From assembly GCF_918797505.1 (NCBI RefSeq), contig NC_092793.1:7078366-7142365 (forward strand): a stretch of DNA of 64,000 bases, written 5' to 3'. Origin of the DNA: Bemisia tabaci (lineage: Eukaryota; Arthropoda; Insecta; Hemiptera; Aleyrodidae). Below, piece by piece: positions 31,642 to 42,302 of this stretch. The position numbers and the translations under genes are program-made. The notes under the pieces are model-generated. The model saw only the letters and a program-made list of their open reading frames with translations, ran no database searches and was not told the origin of the DNA. Each line of letters opens with the position of its first letter. Positions within the stretch are counted from its first letter, which is position 1.

Positions 31642-33041
31642 CGGTACACGGACTTTATGTCCACTTTTTTACGTCCACTAACTTAAGTCCACAAATGTAA
31701 AGTCCACTAAAATCAAATTCAAGCGTCATATTTTAGTCCGTGTGTAAAATTATATTGACAATATCGAAATGAGAAAATTAAAAGAGAATGAGGTGTTGTT
31801 ATCGTAACTCATATTTTAAATGAAATGTTAATTCCTTCTTTTGATTCATCTTTTCAAATTGTCTTTGGTAAATTCTTGGTTTCATTTCAATCCTTGAAAT
31901 TTCCGATTTAAAATATGCCTTAAATGTACACTCTTTTTTTTAAATGAAATTGATTACTTCATTTTAAAAACATTTACATTTTTAAAACGTGGTAAATATT
32001 TGTAAAACCTTTTCCAAGCAATGGCATTGATATGAATCTCAATGAGCCGTAGTTGTGATGAAAGAAACTATACAAAAATTAATTAAAGAGGAAAAAAACT
32101 AAGAAGCACGCAATTTTTTGTTTTTAACTTATTTGTACATCGACCTCCTTGAGTCGAATACGTCCAATTTTGAGCGTTTAGTTGCGCTTACACCACGCTG
32201 CAGCACAGTAAAAGCCCAAAACATAAAAGAATAAATTTGAATGCTTTGGAAATCATTAAATTTGATACGGAACCACTATTATATTTACAAGAAACACATT
32301 ATATTTTCCAGTAGTACATATTTCTTTTTCATCAATTTAAAAGGAATAATCAATGACAGAGTTTGCAAACATTTCAAAATCATGAGTTGAAAAACGCTGA
32401 CTCCGCGAGTTTAAATATTAGAGCCTAACACAGAGCGGAGCGGCGTGTTAGCAGCGCAGAACGCGCACTGGCGCCTACAAACCTAACGGGATACTTCACG
32501 CATTGCGCAACGCGTGAAGTATCCCGTTAGGTTTGTAGGCGCCTATGCGCGTGTCACGCTGGTTGCCTGCCGCGCCGCATAGTGTCTTACAAGATTGAAG
32601 GCGCACGAAATAACTAGTGACAGAGGACTTTCAATTTTGACTGCATCTGTTACTGAAAAATGTTTAATTTGGCATTGGAGCGTTTCCTAGGCTCCTGCTT
32701 TGGTTTTCATCTTATCATATCCGTACAGTGTACACATAAACATATGTTTTTATCTGCTCTTAGAGTCTGTTCTTTTTCATGACTTGATTCATGAATGAAA
32801 TGTTTTTAAGAATGAAGGTAGTAGTAGTATGCATTTATTTTTGAGGTGGTTCCTGTCATTTAAATGAGAAGAAAAAAATGTGGACATAACATATCCACAA
32901 TTTTGACAGGTTTGGACATATTCATGGTTGGACATTAAATCATGTGGACTTAATAAAAACTGGACTTAACTTAGTGGACATAAATAGCGGTGGACATTTA
33001 TTTAATGGACGAAAGGTAGGTGGACATAAAGTCCTGGAAGC
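31642..33041. mobile_element. ~1.4 kb element with GTCCAC iterons
   Basis: The left end carries GGACTTTATGTCCAC and the right end GTGGACATAAAGTCC. GTAAAAC flanks both sides (31,635-31,641 and 33,042-33,048), a probable 7- or 8-bp target duplication. At least four GTCCAC motifs lie near the left end and five GTGGAC near the right, an inverted subterminal iteron array. A hairpin-bearing insert (about 32,220-32,620) interrupts it. No transposase was found. Confidence 0.7.
32470..32543. repeat. 74-bp hairpin, variant of the T2 hairpin
   Basis: Same arms as 17,338-17,413, but CTAACGGGAT replaces CTAACAGGGAT and ATCCCGTTAG replaces ATCCCTGTTAG, so both arms lost one complementary base. It is embedded in sequence shared with T2 elements (ATGAGTTGAAAAACGCTGAC). 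Confidence 0.85.
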
Positions 33042-33299
33042 GTAAAACGAAAATGGCGTAACGCCTCCTTAACCCCTCGCCTCCCACCTCTGGTACGTTA
33101 CTATGAATGGCCCCTAAATCGAGATAGTGCTTTCTTAATTTCACCAATTGTAATAAATAGCTTCAAGGGTGACGTGAGTACATGGCTAATTATACCGACT
33201 TCACGCACCGTGGTTTGCTAAAGTCACAACTCACTTTTACACGTAGTTAGATATTATTTATCTCCCGCAGCCAGAATTGATAAATATGCAGGCGTAATA

Positions 33300-33549
33300 C
33301 TGCTGTGCTGAGGTAGAACGCCATATGAACATTCGAAAGTTGCCAAATTCCCTCGGATAAAGCATGCATTTTTTAGGAAAATTATGGATATTTTTACATT
33401 TAAATTTTCAGATAATCCAGATCAAATTGCGAACAAAATCGTTTGAAAAGTTTGAAGAAAAATATTCAAAGTTTCCCAGTAAATTCGTTTTTTGTTGAAA
33501 GAAACGTGGCAACGTCTGCAGGCTCATACGGTGTTCTTTCCCACGGCAG
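33300..33549. mobile_element. FB2 element with AATA target duplication
   Basis: Left end CTGCTGTGCTGAGGTAGAAC, right end GTGTTCTTTCCCACGGCAG, AATA on both sides (33,296-33,299 and 33,550-33,553). Confidence 0.87.
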
Positions 33550-33599
33550 AATAAGGAATTTGAATTTTTAATAAAACAGGTTGAGTTCCCTCCTGGAAA

Positions 33600-34200
33600 A
33601 CCTTAATTTATGCGCAATATGTAGATGGGCCCCGGGCATAGCTGCGCCGGGGTAGTGATTTTCAAAACTTGACGACGATCTTGATTTATTTCTCTAAACA
33701 GTTTCTGATAGTTTACATTCACAATCGTCCTATAAATCATTGAAAGGGAGAAATAACGGGCGCTAACGGAAGGAAAGGGACCGCGCACCCAGAGAAAGAG
33801 AGAGAGAGCTCGAGGGGGGCAGGGGGGAGAGAGAGAGCCTTCCACACACCTCCAACAACCGGGGTACAGTAAACACTTAAGTCGATCTGTGTACGCAACC
33901 GTCGAAGATTTCCCCGATCCGCACACTGCCTGAAAGCATCAAAACGTACATTCGGAGCTGGAATTTATTGTTATCCTTTATCGGTAAATCGCAAGTGCAC
34001 AGGTGCAGGCTATTTATTATTATTTTCTTTTTTTTTTGCCAAGAGTTTTCTGTTGCCAGTTTCCCCGCTACTGGTTCAGCTTTTGAATGTTTTCAGCTCG
34101 GTGGCTCCAGTACAAATTCAACGATGAGGTCACTCTTCCTGTTTTATGAGAATACAAATAAAAAATTATGAAAAAATCTCCGGTGTAGGTTGTCGGTGTC
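33600..34200. other. Unannotated stretch
   Basis: Has a short AGAGAG-rich patch near 33,795-33,835. The minus frame 33,603-33,926 has no recognised motif and overlaps this patch. No gene is called. Confidence 0.3.
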
Positions 34201-34221
34201 TACTAGTCCGGAGGTCCGGGA

Positions 34222-34466
34222 ATGCTAAAAGTTGTTCTTGAAAAAATTAAAAAAACTGTCTCCAAAAAAGGCCTTACTATTCCTTTAAGAAATGCTTTAT
34301 TAACCCAATTTAGGTTTGTAATTCTTGATAAAACCATAGATGGTTTAAACCATATAAGTACCATAAGATATAACCATAGACAGTTTTTCTCAATTGACAA
34401 TGCATCATAGCCACATGGCTTTTTATACAAATAAATATAATTATCTTATCTTATCTTATCTAATGC
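34222..34466 (+). mobile_element. LINE-like 3' fragment with TTATC tail
   Basis: A 62-codon frame (MLKVVLEKIKKTVSKKGL...) is followed closely by AATAAATATAA and then by a TTATC simple repeat to about 34,466. A short 3' frame remnant plus microsatellite tail fits a truncated non-LTR retrotransposon. The peptide itself is not recognised. Confidence 0.35.
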
Positions 34467-34559
34467 GGTAAAATATCTTATCAAGGTCCGGAATTTTTCC
34501 TTTCATGCCGCACGCGTGCCTTATAATAAAACCTCCAAAGTTTGCAATCCCCTGGGCGT

Positions 34560-35354
34560 CAGGGCCGGATTAAGGGGGTGGCCACATGGGCCGCGGCCCA
34601 TGGCGGCAAATCTAGAGGGCGGCAAATTTTGCAATTTTTTTAAATGTAGATATAAAGAAATATCGGATTTAGAAAAAAAATTACAAACGAGAAAAGGCGA
34701 CAAAATCTCTCATTTCCTGAGAGTATAGTAATTTCTAATCTGTTCGTCTTTCAGTAATACAAGAGACAGCACCTTTAAGTAGTCAAGTTAAGAGAGAAAC
34801 CAAACACGCAATTTGGCCTGGAACGGCGCGGCGCAGAGAGCAATGATGACGAGGACTTGAGATGAAAAGGAGAAGCCCTCGGCGCGGCAATCGGCATGTA
34901 ACACATATTAGCGCCTACAAGACTGCACGAATACTTCACGCATTGCATCAAAAACAGTGCGGTCATTGCGGTCAGCGTGAAACGGATAGCGCCTACAAGA
35001 CTGCGTGAATACTTCACGCATTGCGCCAAACACGGTGCGGTCTGCGCGGCGCGGCGGTGGAAGTTAAAATCATTAAACCACATTCATGTTTGTTCTTTCA
35101 TAATATTTTTTGTTCATTTCTTATGAATGAAAGGCTTTTTCCACACAGAGATAGGTTTACGAAACTTAACTTTTGCTAGTAGTGTTGACAGGGCATTCCC
35201 AAAACATGTGTTCAACACGAGTAAACGCGTCTTATGCACCCCTCCCCCGCTGGCACGTTCACTTGATGGTTTTTATTGATGTTTCGATACGAATGAGAAG
35301 GAGGCGGCAAAATACAGGCGGCCCGTGGGCGGCAAGTAGGTAAATCCGGCCCTG
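34560..35354. mobile_element. Non-autonomous hAT element, perfect 8-bp target duplication
   Basis: Terminal inverted repeats CAGGGCCGGATT and AATCCGGCCCTG bound 795 bp. CTGGGCGT occurs directly outside both ends (34,552-34,559 and 35,355-35,362). An 8-bp duplication with CAGGG termini defines a hAT insertion. Subterminal GGCGGCAAA occurs near both ends. Inside are two direct copies of a GCGCCTACAAGACTG...ATACTTCACGCATTGC block that resembles one arm of the T2 hairpin. No transposase remains. Confidence 0.93.
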
Positions 35355-35853
35355 CTGGGCGTTTATTCTTAGAGTAGCATTTGCCTGCAAAATCACGATT
35401 GTGAAGTGAGTTAACGTTCAAGTCAACAATGGAATTTTGTGTCTGCGTCGTTTTTGTCGCTATTCGAGCGAGAATTTTAAATTTCGTCAAATAGAGGTAC
35501 TGAAAAAGTACTAAATCTTTCTGTTGAGGGGGTACTGAATTTCTTGGGAATACACTGAAAAATTACTGTGAAAGTACTGATTTTTGGACAGCCTGTTTTT
35601 ATGCACCCTGCGGTGAGTTCAAATGTAATTGATTGGACGGATACTTCTGATGTAGAAATTACCAAAATAATGACCCACTACCTTCATAAATCATCGCTCC
35701 AATGATGTAAGACCGTATCGCGATTTTCACGTGAGCCCTGTTTCGTTATATATTTTAATGCTTTTTGGGGTTCATTCGGGAAGGGACATACGCCTTTACC
35801 TTAGAGGAGGAACAAAATGACAAACATTTCATGAGGGAGAGGCATCCGATGGT

Positions 35854-36320
35854 CGAGCTCTTGCATGTGTCAAGAATTTGTAATTTCAGTATTGCTTCCC
35901 ATGCTTTTCGCGAAAAACACGCTGTTGCCCCTCGTTTTATCTGAAATAAACTTTAAAATTCAAGAAAAAGCGATCAAAGTTGAGGGTGTATTAGGGGAGG
36001 GGGGGTATTCCACCACGCTATCCTGAGAGTCCGCCTCTATATCAAGTCGAACTCCATGTGCAAGAAAGACAGCAAATACATTAATAGAGTTGCCACTTTA
36101 TTAAAAGAATCCAAACCTGACACGACAATCCTGGAAATGTTGCTAACTATTTCCGCATGGAGGGTTTGACTTGATAGAGGTGAACTCTTACAGCCTCAAG
36201 CTTTTTTCCAACTTTGGAGTTCTTCTCAGAGAGAACCAGTGGCACTATCGTGTTTTTTGCGAAATATTACGAAAGAAAAAGCACTTAGATGGCACAAATC
36301 CTCCACACATGCAAGAGCTC
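35854..36320. mobile_element. TIR element (GAGCTCTTGCATGTGT)
   Basis: Left GAGCTCTTGCATGTGTCAAG and right ACACATGCAAGAGCTC pair. Inner arms carry GAAAAACACGCTG / CTATCGTGTTTTTTGC. The sister copy is at 48,682-49,317. Confidence 0.7.
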
Positions 36321-36329
36321 CATTCCATT

Positions 36330-36759
36330 CTTCGTTGTACGAATTATTCTCATGATGTCTTTCAACTTCGAGAATACCTAAAACCACCAATCAGAGCTGG
36401 CAATCTCGAGGATTCATTTAACATCAAAAAACTCTTAGACCCCTCTTTGGATAATTCAATAAAAGCCGTTGAAAATTAGCTTAATTGGATTGTTAAGTGT
36501 TACATCTTTTGATAATTTTCAAGGTTTCGTGAAAAATCGGAGATGCGAGTCTATAAGAATTACAAATAACGTAATTAGGAAAGCAGATGGAATTGAAAAA
36601 CTTTCCTATAAGTTGGAAAATCCATTAAGACAAAAAAATGTGACCGCCCTTCCTCCCTTGACTTTCCCATTAGGGCAAGCAATTGAGGGAACTAGAGACT
36701 CAGTCCTCTTAAGTACTTTTTCCATCATCGAAAGTTTTCTTTCCCTTTCTAGGCGTTAG
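36330..36759 (+). pseudogene. Possible broken coding fragment, unknown
   Basis: Two plus frames overlap by a few bases at 36,469-36,479 and would join by a single frameshift. The first ends ...FNIKKLLDPSLDNSIKAVEN; the second continues ...FQGFVKNRRCESIRITNNVI and ends at 36,759. The region lies between two TIR elements and belongs to none of the repeat families found. I recognise no domain, and chance remains likely. Confidence 0.2.
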
Positions 36760-36783
36760 TTCACCACCGCCCTGGTAACAATT

Positions 36784-36905
36784 CGTCGCTTGGCTGACAA
36801 AACGGCGTAACTGTATTTAGAGAAGAGCCCGGGAAATCGTTGAGTTATATGGATAGCAGAGTTCATCGCGACGTGGAGTTACGTTCTTGTGTCAGGAGGG
36901 CGACG
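36784..36905. mobile_element. FB6 element with AATT target duplication
   Basis: Left end CGTCGCTTGGCTGACAAAAC, right end TGTCAGGAGGGCGACG, AATT on both sides. Confidence 0.85.
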
Positions 36906-37061
36906 AATTCTACTGCCAAACTAAGAACGCTTGCGCTCTGCTTCTCTTCATTTTTGTTTTCGATTTTAACGACACTAATCATTTCCTTCAGTCACGACTG
37001 GTTCCTCGAATTCATTATTTTTTCCCTCATTCATCTGCAAACCTGTCTTTTCCTTCTCATC

Positions 37062-37112
37062 CTCCTCCACCTCCACCTCCTCCTCCTCCACTTCCTCCTT
37101 TCCCTCTCCTTA
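37062..37112. repeat. CTC/CAC trinucleotide-type microsatellite
   Basis: CCTCCTCCACCTCCACCTCC-like run of about 50 bp on the + strand. The proline- or leucine-rich frames across it are artefacts. Confidence 0.6.
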
Positions 37113-37369
37113 TTGCTTCGTGAGAGCTATCGAACTATGTCTAGTTTGGGAGGTGTACTTTTATTTCGCAAAATCAAGGTTCGATGGAAATCTAAAATAA
37201 TAAATCGATAATAGTTTCTAGATTGCCTGATTCAATCGCATTTTTTGGGAAGAGGGGAGGAGGAGAAATAGAGATATTTATTTCATCAGGGGTGATCCTA
37301 GTAACCATATTGAAAGTCGCGGCACGATGAGATGTGCCCTAGAAAATATTTCATTTTAATGAGGCTTGT

Positions 37370-37594
37370 AATCAGAATACTCTGGAAAAAGTAAAACAGG
37401 CGGGGATAATGCTTTCAAATGTGAATATGATCGTTGATTCCAAATATCCAATTACATATAAAATCCTGAAGATAAAGCAATACTTAAAACCTCCACCTGA
37501 GACAGTCTGTAACATTTTGCAGGTACAAAGTGATGAGCCTCATACATTCTGCGATGTTTTAGAATATAATACGCGAACTTCAGCCAAAGTTTAA
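37370..37594 (+). CDS. Short unrecognised open frame
   Basis: A frame open from about 37,346 includes NQNTLEKVKQAGIMLSNVNM and ends at 37,594. An internal TTTTGCAG/GTACAAAG could serve as splice donor or acceptor. No repeat relative and no domain was recognised. A host exon is possible, but evidence is thin. Confidence 0.2.
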   Translation, partial: NQNTLEKVKQAGIMLSNVNMIVDSKYPITYKILKIKQYLKPPPETVCNILQVQSDEPHTFCDVLEYNTRTSAKV

Positions 37595-37910
37595 GATTTT
37601 TTACGCATCAGAGACGTAAGATATTACCAATTATATTTTATCGCAAGGCGGATCTCTCATCCGAGAGCGTAAAAAATAGAGGTAAAATCTTTTCGGTGAT
37701 CTTATTAAATATTGTAGTTAAGCAATTTATTTCATGTAAAATTGTTATTCGCCGATAATATTGTTCGGAAACTTCAGCTTCCTAGCATGATACGGAGAAT
37801 TTAGAAAATCTATCCTCTCAATTTCCGGGAGAAGCAATAATCTCATCGCTACGTTGAACCGCTAAGTTAGCTGGCTGCCGTCGCTTTTTAAGACGCATAT
37901 CGACGGAGGA

Positions 37911-38155
37911 ACTGCCAAACCACGTATCTCGTTCGGAGCGTTTAAAAATCTCCGCACTTATTTTATTTATTTAAAAAGGGAAAAAATGAACATGATTTTT
38001 TGAAGTTTTCACAAAATTTACCTCGCACATAGATGAAAAACCAAGGCAGTTTTTTCAGAATTCCCGTCGAGTAGTTTTCCATTTAAAAAATAAAATATGA
38101 CAGGTAGTCTGCGACGTTGCGAAGAGAGATACGTCGTTTGGGAGTTCCACCGTGG
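37911..38155. mobile_element. FB7 foldback, second copy
   Basis: Left end CGACGGAGGAACTGCCAAAC, right end GTTTGGGAGTTCCACCGTGG. Shares TAGTCTGCGACGT and AGTAGTTTTCCATTTAAAAA with other FB7 copies. Flanks ATAT and ATGT are a near match. Confidence 0.78.
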
Positions 38156-38458
38156 ATGTAGCATACACCCTGAAAACTGCTAAAACCTCCCTTTTATTTT
38201 CTTATCTCAGGAAGCTTACTGAGGGTTTATTTCCCATCCGCCCGGTCCCTCAATGGCTGTGAATTAATTATTTTTCCGTAACTGCTTTATCGTCCAAGAT
38301 AATCGCCAGCTTCATCTTTTTTCAGTAAGTTGCCTTGTTTGATTTTAATTGTGTCTGTTCTCTTGTTATTCATCATTTGGTTCCACTCTCGTACTTTAAT
38401 GGTTTTCTCGCACTTTTCTTTACATTCTCTTTGTCTTTATATTCGTCCTCATACAATT

Positions 38459-38580
38459 CGTCGCCGGGCTGACATTAGGGCGTAACTACAAATTGAGATG
38501 AGCCCGGAAAAGCATTGAATTGAATGGACAACAGGGTTCATCGCAGAGAGTAGTTACGCCCTTATGTCAGCCAAGCGACG
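38459..38580. mobile_element. FB6 element with AATT target duplication
   Basis: Left end CGTCGCCGGGCTGACATTAG, right end CTTATGTCAGCCAAGCGACG, inner GGGCGTAACTA / TAGTTACGCCC. AATT on both sides (38,455-38,458 and 38,581-38,584). Length 122 bp. Confidence 0.88.
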
Positions 38581-38584
38581 AATT

Positions 38585-39480
38585 ATGCCTCTTTTAAGAT
38601 CGGTCCTCGTTTCTAAATTTTAGACTTCCTCTCCCATTCTTTCGAAAAGTTGCGTTTCCTCTAGTTTGAATTAAAGACTGACGAGATAAATGAGACTTTT
38701 TTTTTATTTTCACTCATCTGAATTTATGCGCGCAAATCCTAGTATCCCAAAAACGGCAACACTCCCGTCCTTTATTTTACACTTTAAAACTTCTCTCCTA
38801 TTCAAATAATTCTTATTTCTTTCGATAAAAGTAAAAATTAATAATCGTTAGTTCCGAGAGCCGTGCTTCTCTCGTCTCCGATAATACAGCTGGCTCTCTC
38901 GCCGTCGGCAGGTTTTATTTTACACCTACCCGAGTGGACATGGAAAATGTGAAAACTAATTGACTAGAAAAGTCATGATGCTCGGCAAGGCGCGTTCGTC
39001 CGTTCGATAGATAAATTTAAGAATTACAGCGCGCGTCGTCGGCGCCAGTATTTCAGCATCACCGTAGGTTATTGAGTTGGTAAAGATAATGTTATCTTTC
39101 CGCCACATTAATAAATCACACATCAGCTCGCGCTGCGACTTTTCAAATTTCCAAGTATCATTTAACGATTTCCGAAAGCGGCGAGTCTCAAGTCTGGGGG
39201 GCCGCCAACGGGGGCGGAGGGATGAACCCCCCCCCTCCACCCCCGTCCCTTTTTCATCGCTGCATCCCCACCTGTGAAGCACTCCTTGTCATGGAAGCAT
39301 GTACGACTTTATAACACTCCGGAGACTCGAGTTTCATCACCTGCCAGTGGTTTGGTCTCGGTGCAGTCATACTCAGTGCTACTGTAAAAGCACTTTTGAG
39401 CTAATAATATGCGGGTTTATTGCCCGGTGCCTCCGAATGTTAACTACGTGATCTCGGGTCTGATGAGACCGATGAGGACG
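38585..39480. other. Unannotated stretch
   Basis: The minus frame 38,956-39,282 (108 codons) overlaps a short C-run and shows no motif or splice site I would trust. No repeat family was identified. Confidence 0.3.
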
Positions 39481-39490
39481 CTCCTCCATT

Positions 39491-39742
39491 CTGCCGTGCT
39501 GAGGAAGAACGCCGTATGAGCCGCCGGACGTTGCCAAATTTCCTTGGGCGGATCAAAATTTTTGGCGAAATCCGTAAATATTTGTCTTCCAATTTTTCAG
39601 AGAAATTAGCTGGAAATTTGATCCATGAAGTCTGAGAATTTCAAGGGAGGATATCCGCAACCCTCTTCGTTAATTAATATTTCCGGGGAGAAAACTTGGC
39701 AACGTTGGAACGCTCTTACGGCGTTTCGACTCAGCGCGGGAG
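39491..39742. mobile_element. FB2 element with CATT target duplication
   Basis: Left end CTGCCGTGCTGAGGAAGAAC, right end GGCGTTTCGACTCAGCGCGG then GAG. CATT on both sides (39,487-39,490 and 39,743-39,746). Confidence 0.85.
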
Positions 39743-39746
39743 CATT

Positions 39747-40431
39747 TGTCCTCTTTGGATTCTGCCCTCACACACCGTGATGCATGCTACCCGGTAGCCA
39801 TTTCCTACGTTGAACTCTCCCGAGACGATAGTTGGGTCAGATTTACTCAAGTTTTGTTTTAACGACTCCAAGATCCCATAACATCGCTCATTGCTCTTGC
39901 ATGCTCTTAACAGTCCACCTGCGAATTTGCCAACCTCGTCTTCTTTCGCAGCATCTATACCATGGTGAGTTTTATGCGGTATTTGCATTCAAAATGGAAA
40001 GATTGTATCTTTGGGAATTAAGACGGTTAAAAAAAAGTTCATAAAAAAGCCCCAAGTCGTCCGTATTAATTTTTGTGTCTTTTAAGATTAAAACTGATAT
40101 TTTGCCGCTAAGGTGAATGCTTGCACCTTCGGCAATGTTTTAGATTGCACTTTTGAGTTGAAGCACCTATTTCAATTTCTAATCTTCTATAGGATTCTAA
40201 CCCCTGCAAAACTTCTATAGTTTCATGTCATTTTAAACTTCTGACTAAAAGTTGATTTGACTGCATCAACGTGAAATGATAGGCTGGTTCCATAGCGTGA
40301 TGCTTAAAGAATTGAAAGCGTTAATTTTGTTGGGAAACATTAATTTTATTCGCAAAAAAATGAAAGTCTCTTTATAACAAGAATTATTGTTGTATATAAG
40401 TTTCATATGGAAAAATCTGGCTTGATTGGAT
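39747..40431. other. Unannotated stretch
   Basis: Short frames only, AT-rich, with no inverted repeat recognised. Confidence 0.3.
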
Positions 40432-41365
40432 CCCTGGAAAAAATTGGCGATAGGAGCTGCGTTTCAAAATACCATAGGAGTTCTTATAGCCGACTAAAGA
40501 AGGCTACTGAAAATCATATAGCTGGCTGTAGAAAGCGGAGCAAATCATACATATAGCCAGGCTATACAAAGCTATAAAAAAGTATACAGTCGGGCTATAG
40601 TTCCTTCGCTGGGCTTCACGCGTTATCGCCATTGGCTATAAAAGGCTATAAGAAATTGTGTAGAAATTTGTGTGCTTTGGGAATCATTAAGTTTCATACG
40701 GAACTACCTTAATGTTTACAAAACACACATTATATTTTTCTTTAAAACATATTTTTTTCATCAATTAAAATAAGAATAATCCATACAGAGTGTGCAAACA
40801 TTTCAAAATCATGAGTTGAAAAACGCTGACTCCGCGAGATTAAATATTAGACCTAACACAAAGCGGAGCGGCGACGCACTGGCGCCTACAAACCTAACAG
40901 GGATACTTCACGCATTCCGCAATGCGTGAAGTATCCCTGTTAGGTTTGTAGGCGCCAATGCGCGTTTCGCGCTCTCTGCCCGCCCGCCGCGCCGCAGCGT
41001 GCCACGGCATCTGAAGCAACTATTTCACACCAGATGTATTGCACAGTATCATGAGAAATTGAAGGCGCTCCAACATATTAAGAATGACAGGCATCCTTCA
41101 AAAGTACGGAGCTTTCCTCGCAAAATAAATCAAGATACTACGGCACAAAAAGAGAGCGGTAGTCCAAAAACTAAATAAGTCCTAGTATCCGTATTTAGTA
41201 ACGTTTAGCATAAAATGTATCGTCTGGCTGTGGCTTGATCGCCATACGCTATAAAAGGCTATAAGAAATTGTACAGCCGGCTACAGAAACTATAGGAAAT
41301 CTTACAGCCGGCTTTAGGTCTATAGTATTTTGGAACACACATTCTACTGCCAATTTTTACCAGGG
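40432..41365. mobile_element. T2 element, copy 2
   Basis: Ends CCCTGGAAAAAATTGGC and GCCAATTTTTACCAGGG, AT on both outer sides. Same TATAGCC/GGCTATA subterminal motifs, the hairpin at 40,881-40,956 and the module at 41,017-41,068 as copy 1. Confidence 0.82.
40881..40956. repeat. 76-bp hairpin in T2 copy 2
   Basis: Arms GGCGCCTACAAACCTAACAG and CTGTTAGGTTTGTAGGCGCC, loop around ATTCCGCAAT. Arm sequence is identical to the 17,338 copy over most of its length. Confidence 0.85.
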
Positions 41366-42302
41366 ATCATATCAGCTGGGCCTCTCTTTGACATCATAAT
41401 GATACATCCAGTGAAACGCACACCTCAAAGGAGTGCGACGAGATAAAAAGCATTTCAATAGTATTTTATTGGCATTTCGATGGCTAAAGTACGAACAGGG
41501 TCAGACTGGCACACATCTCAGGGCGTGGACCCGTAGCGAGCGAAAGGGGCGTAAAGTGAGATTTTGCCCGGGGGGGGGGGGGGGAGACCATCCCAACATG
41601 AAAGGCGGTCCAAAATTTTTGGGAAAATATAAAACCAAACCAGCCGCATCCATGCATCATTATTTCCAGAAGAATCGGGCCAGAGCATGCAACCTATAAT
41701 ACTGCTTTTAAAAACTACAAGTCGGAAAATGATGCATCATTTTCGCGGTCATGAAACGGAGAAATAAGTACGCCGAAAAGATCTTTTTAACCTCATCGAA
41801 AAATGAAACATTCAATCTAGAAAGTACAAGGTGAAATTTTGAAGCAGAGACAAGGTGGTTCAGTGAGAAAAGAAAGAATATAGAGATAGGAATACATGTA
41901 TATTAAATGCACTAGAGATCTATGACAGGCTGCAGGAGGTCACACTCAACAATGATTTTGTTGGCAATGACAATGTTTTGGGACATCACCGAACAATTGG
42001 AGCCTAATTTTGCAAGATTAATCATAACTAAATTTTATTGACACTCACTGGCTGATTGTGAATGGCTTCTTTTGTCTCCCCTCTTGAATCCAGAGTTTTG
42101 TGGCGAACAAGGTGCAGTCATATTTTGCTGATATTTTCAGTAACCCTTAGATGCTGAAACCCGGTCAAATTGTGAGGAGACTTGTTTAAAAAACGTGCCA
42201 CGCGAGTTAAAAGAGACCGCGGCACGTACGAGCCCTAGATGTAGGTCTGTAAATATTTGTGCATTAAAAACAGCATCAATCCTCAGATTGAAAAAATGGA
42301 CG

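Noticed and set aside
39440..39485. CTGATGAGACCGATGAGGACG resembling a hammerhead core
   Set aside because: No GAAA box follows at the needed position and no flanking stems are seen.
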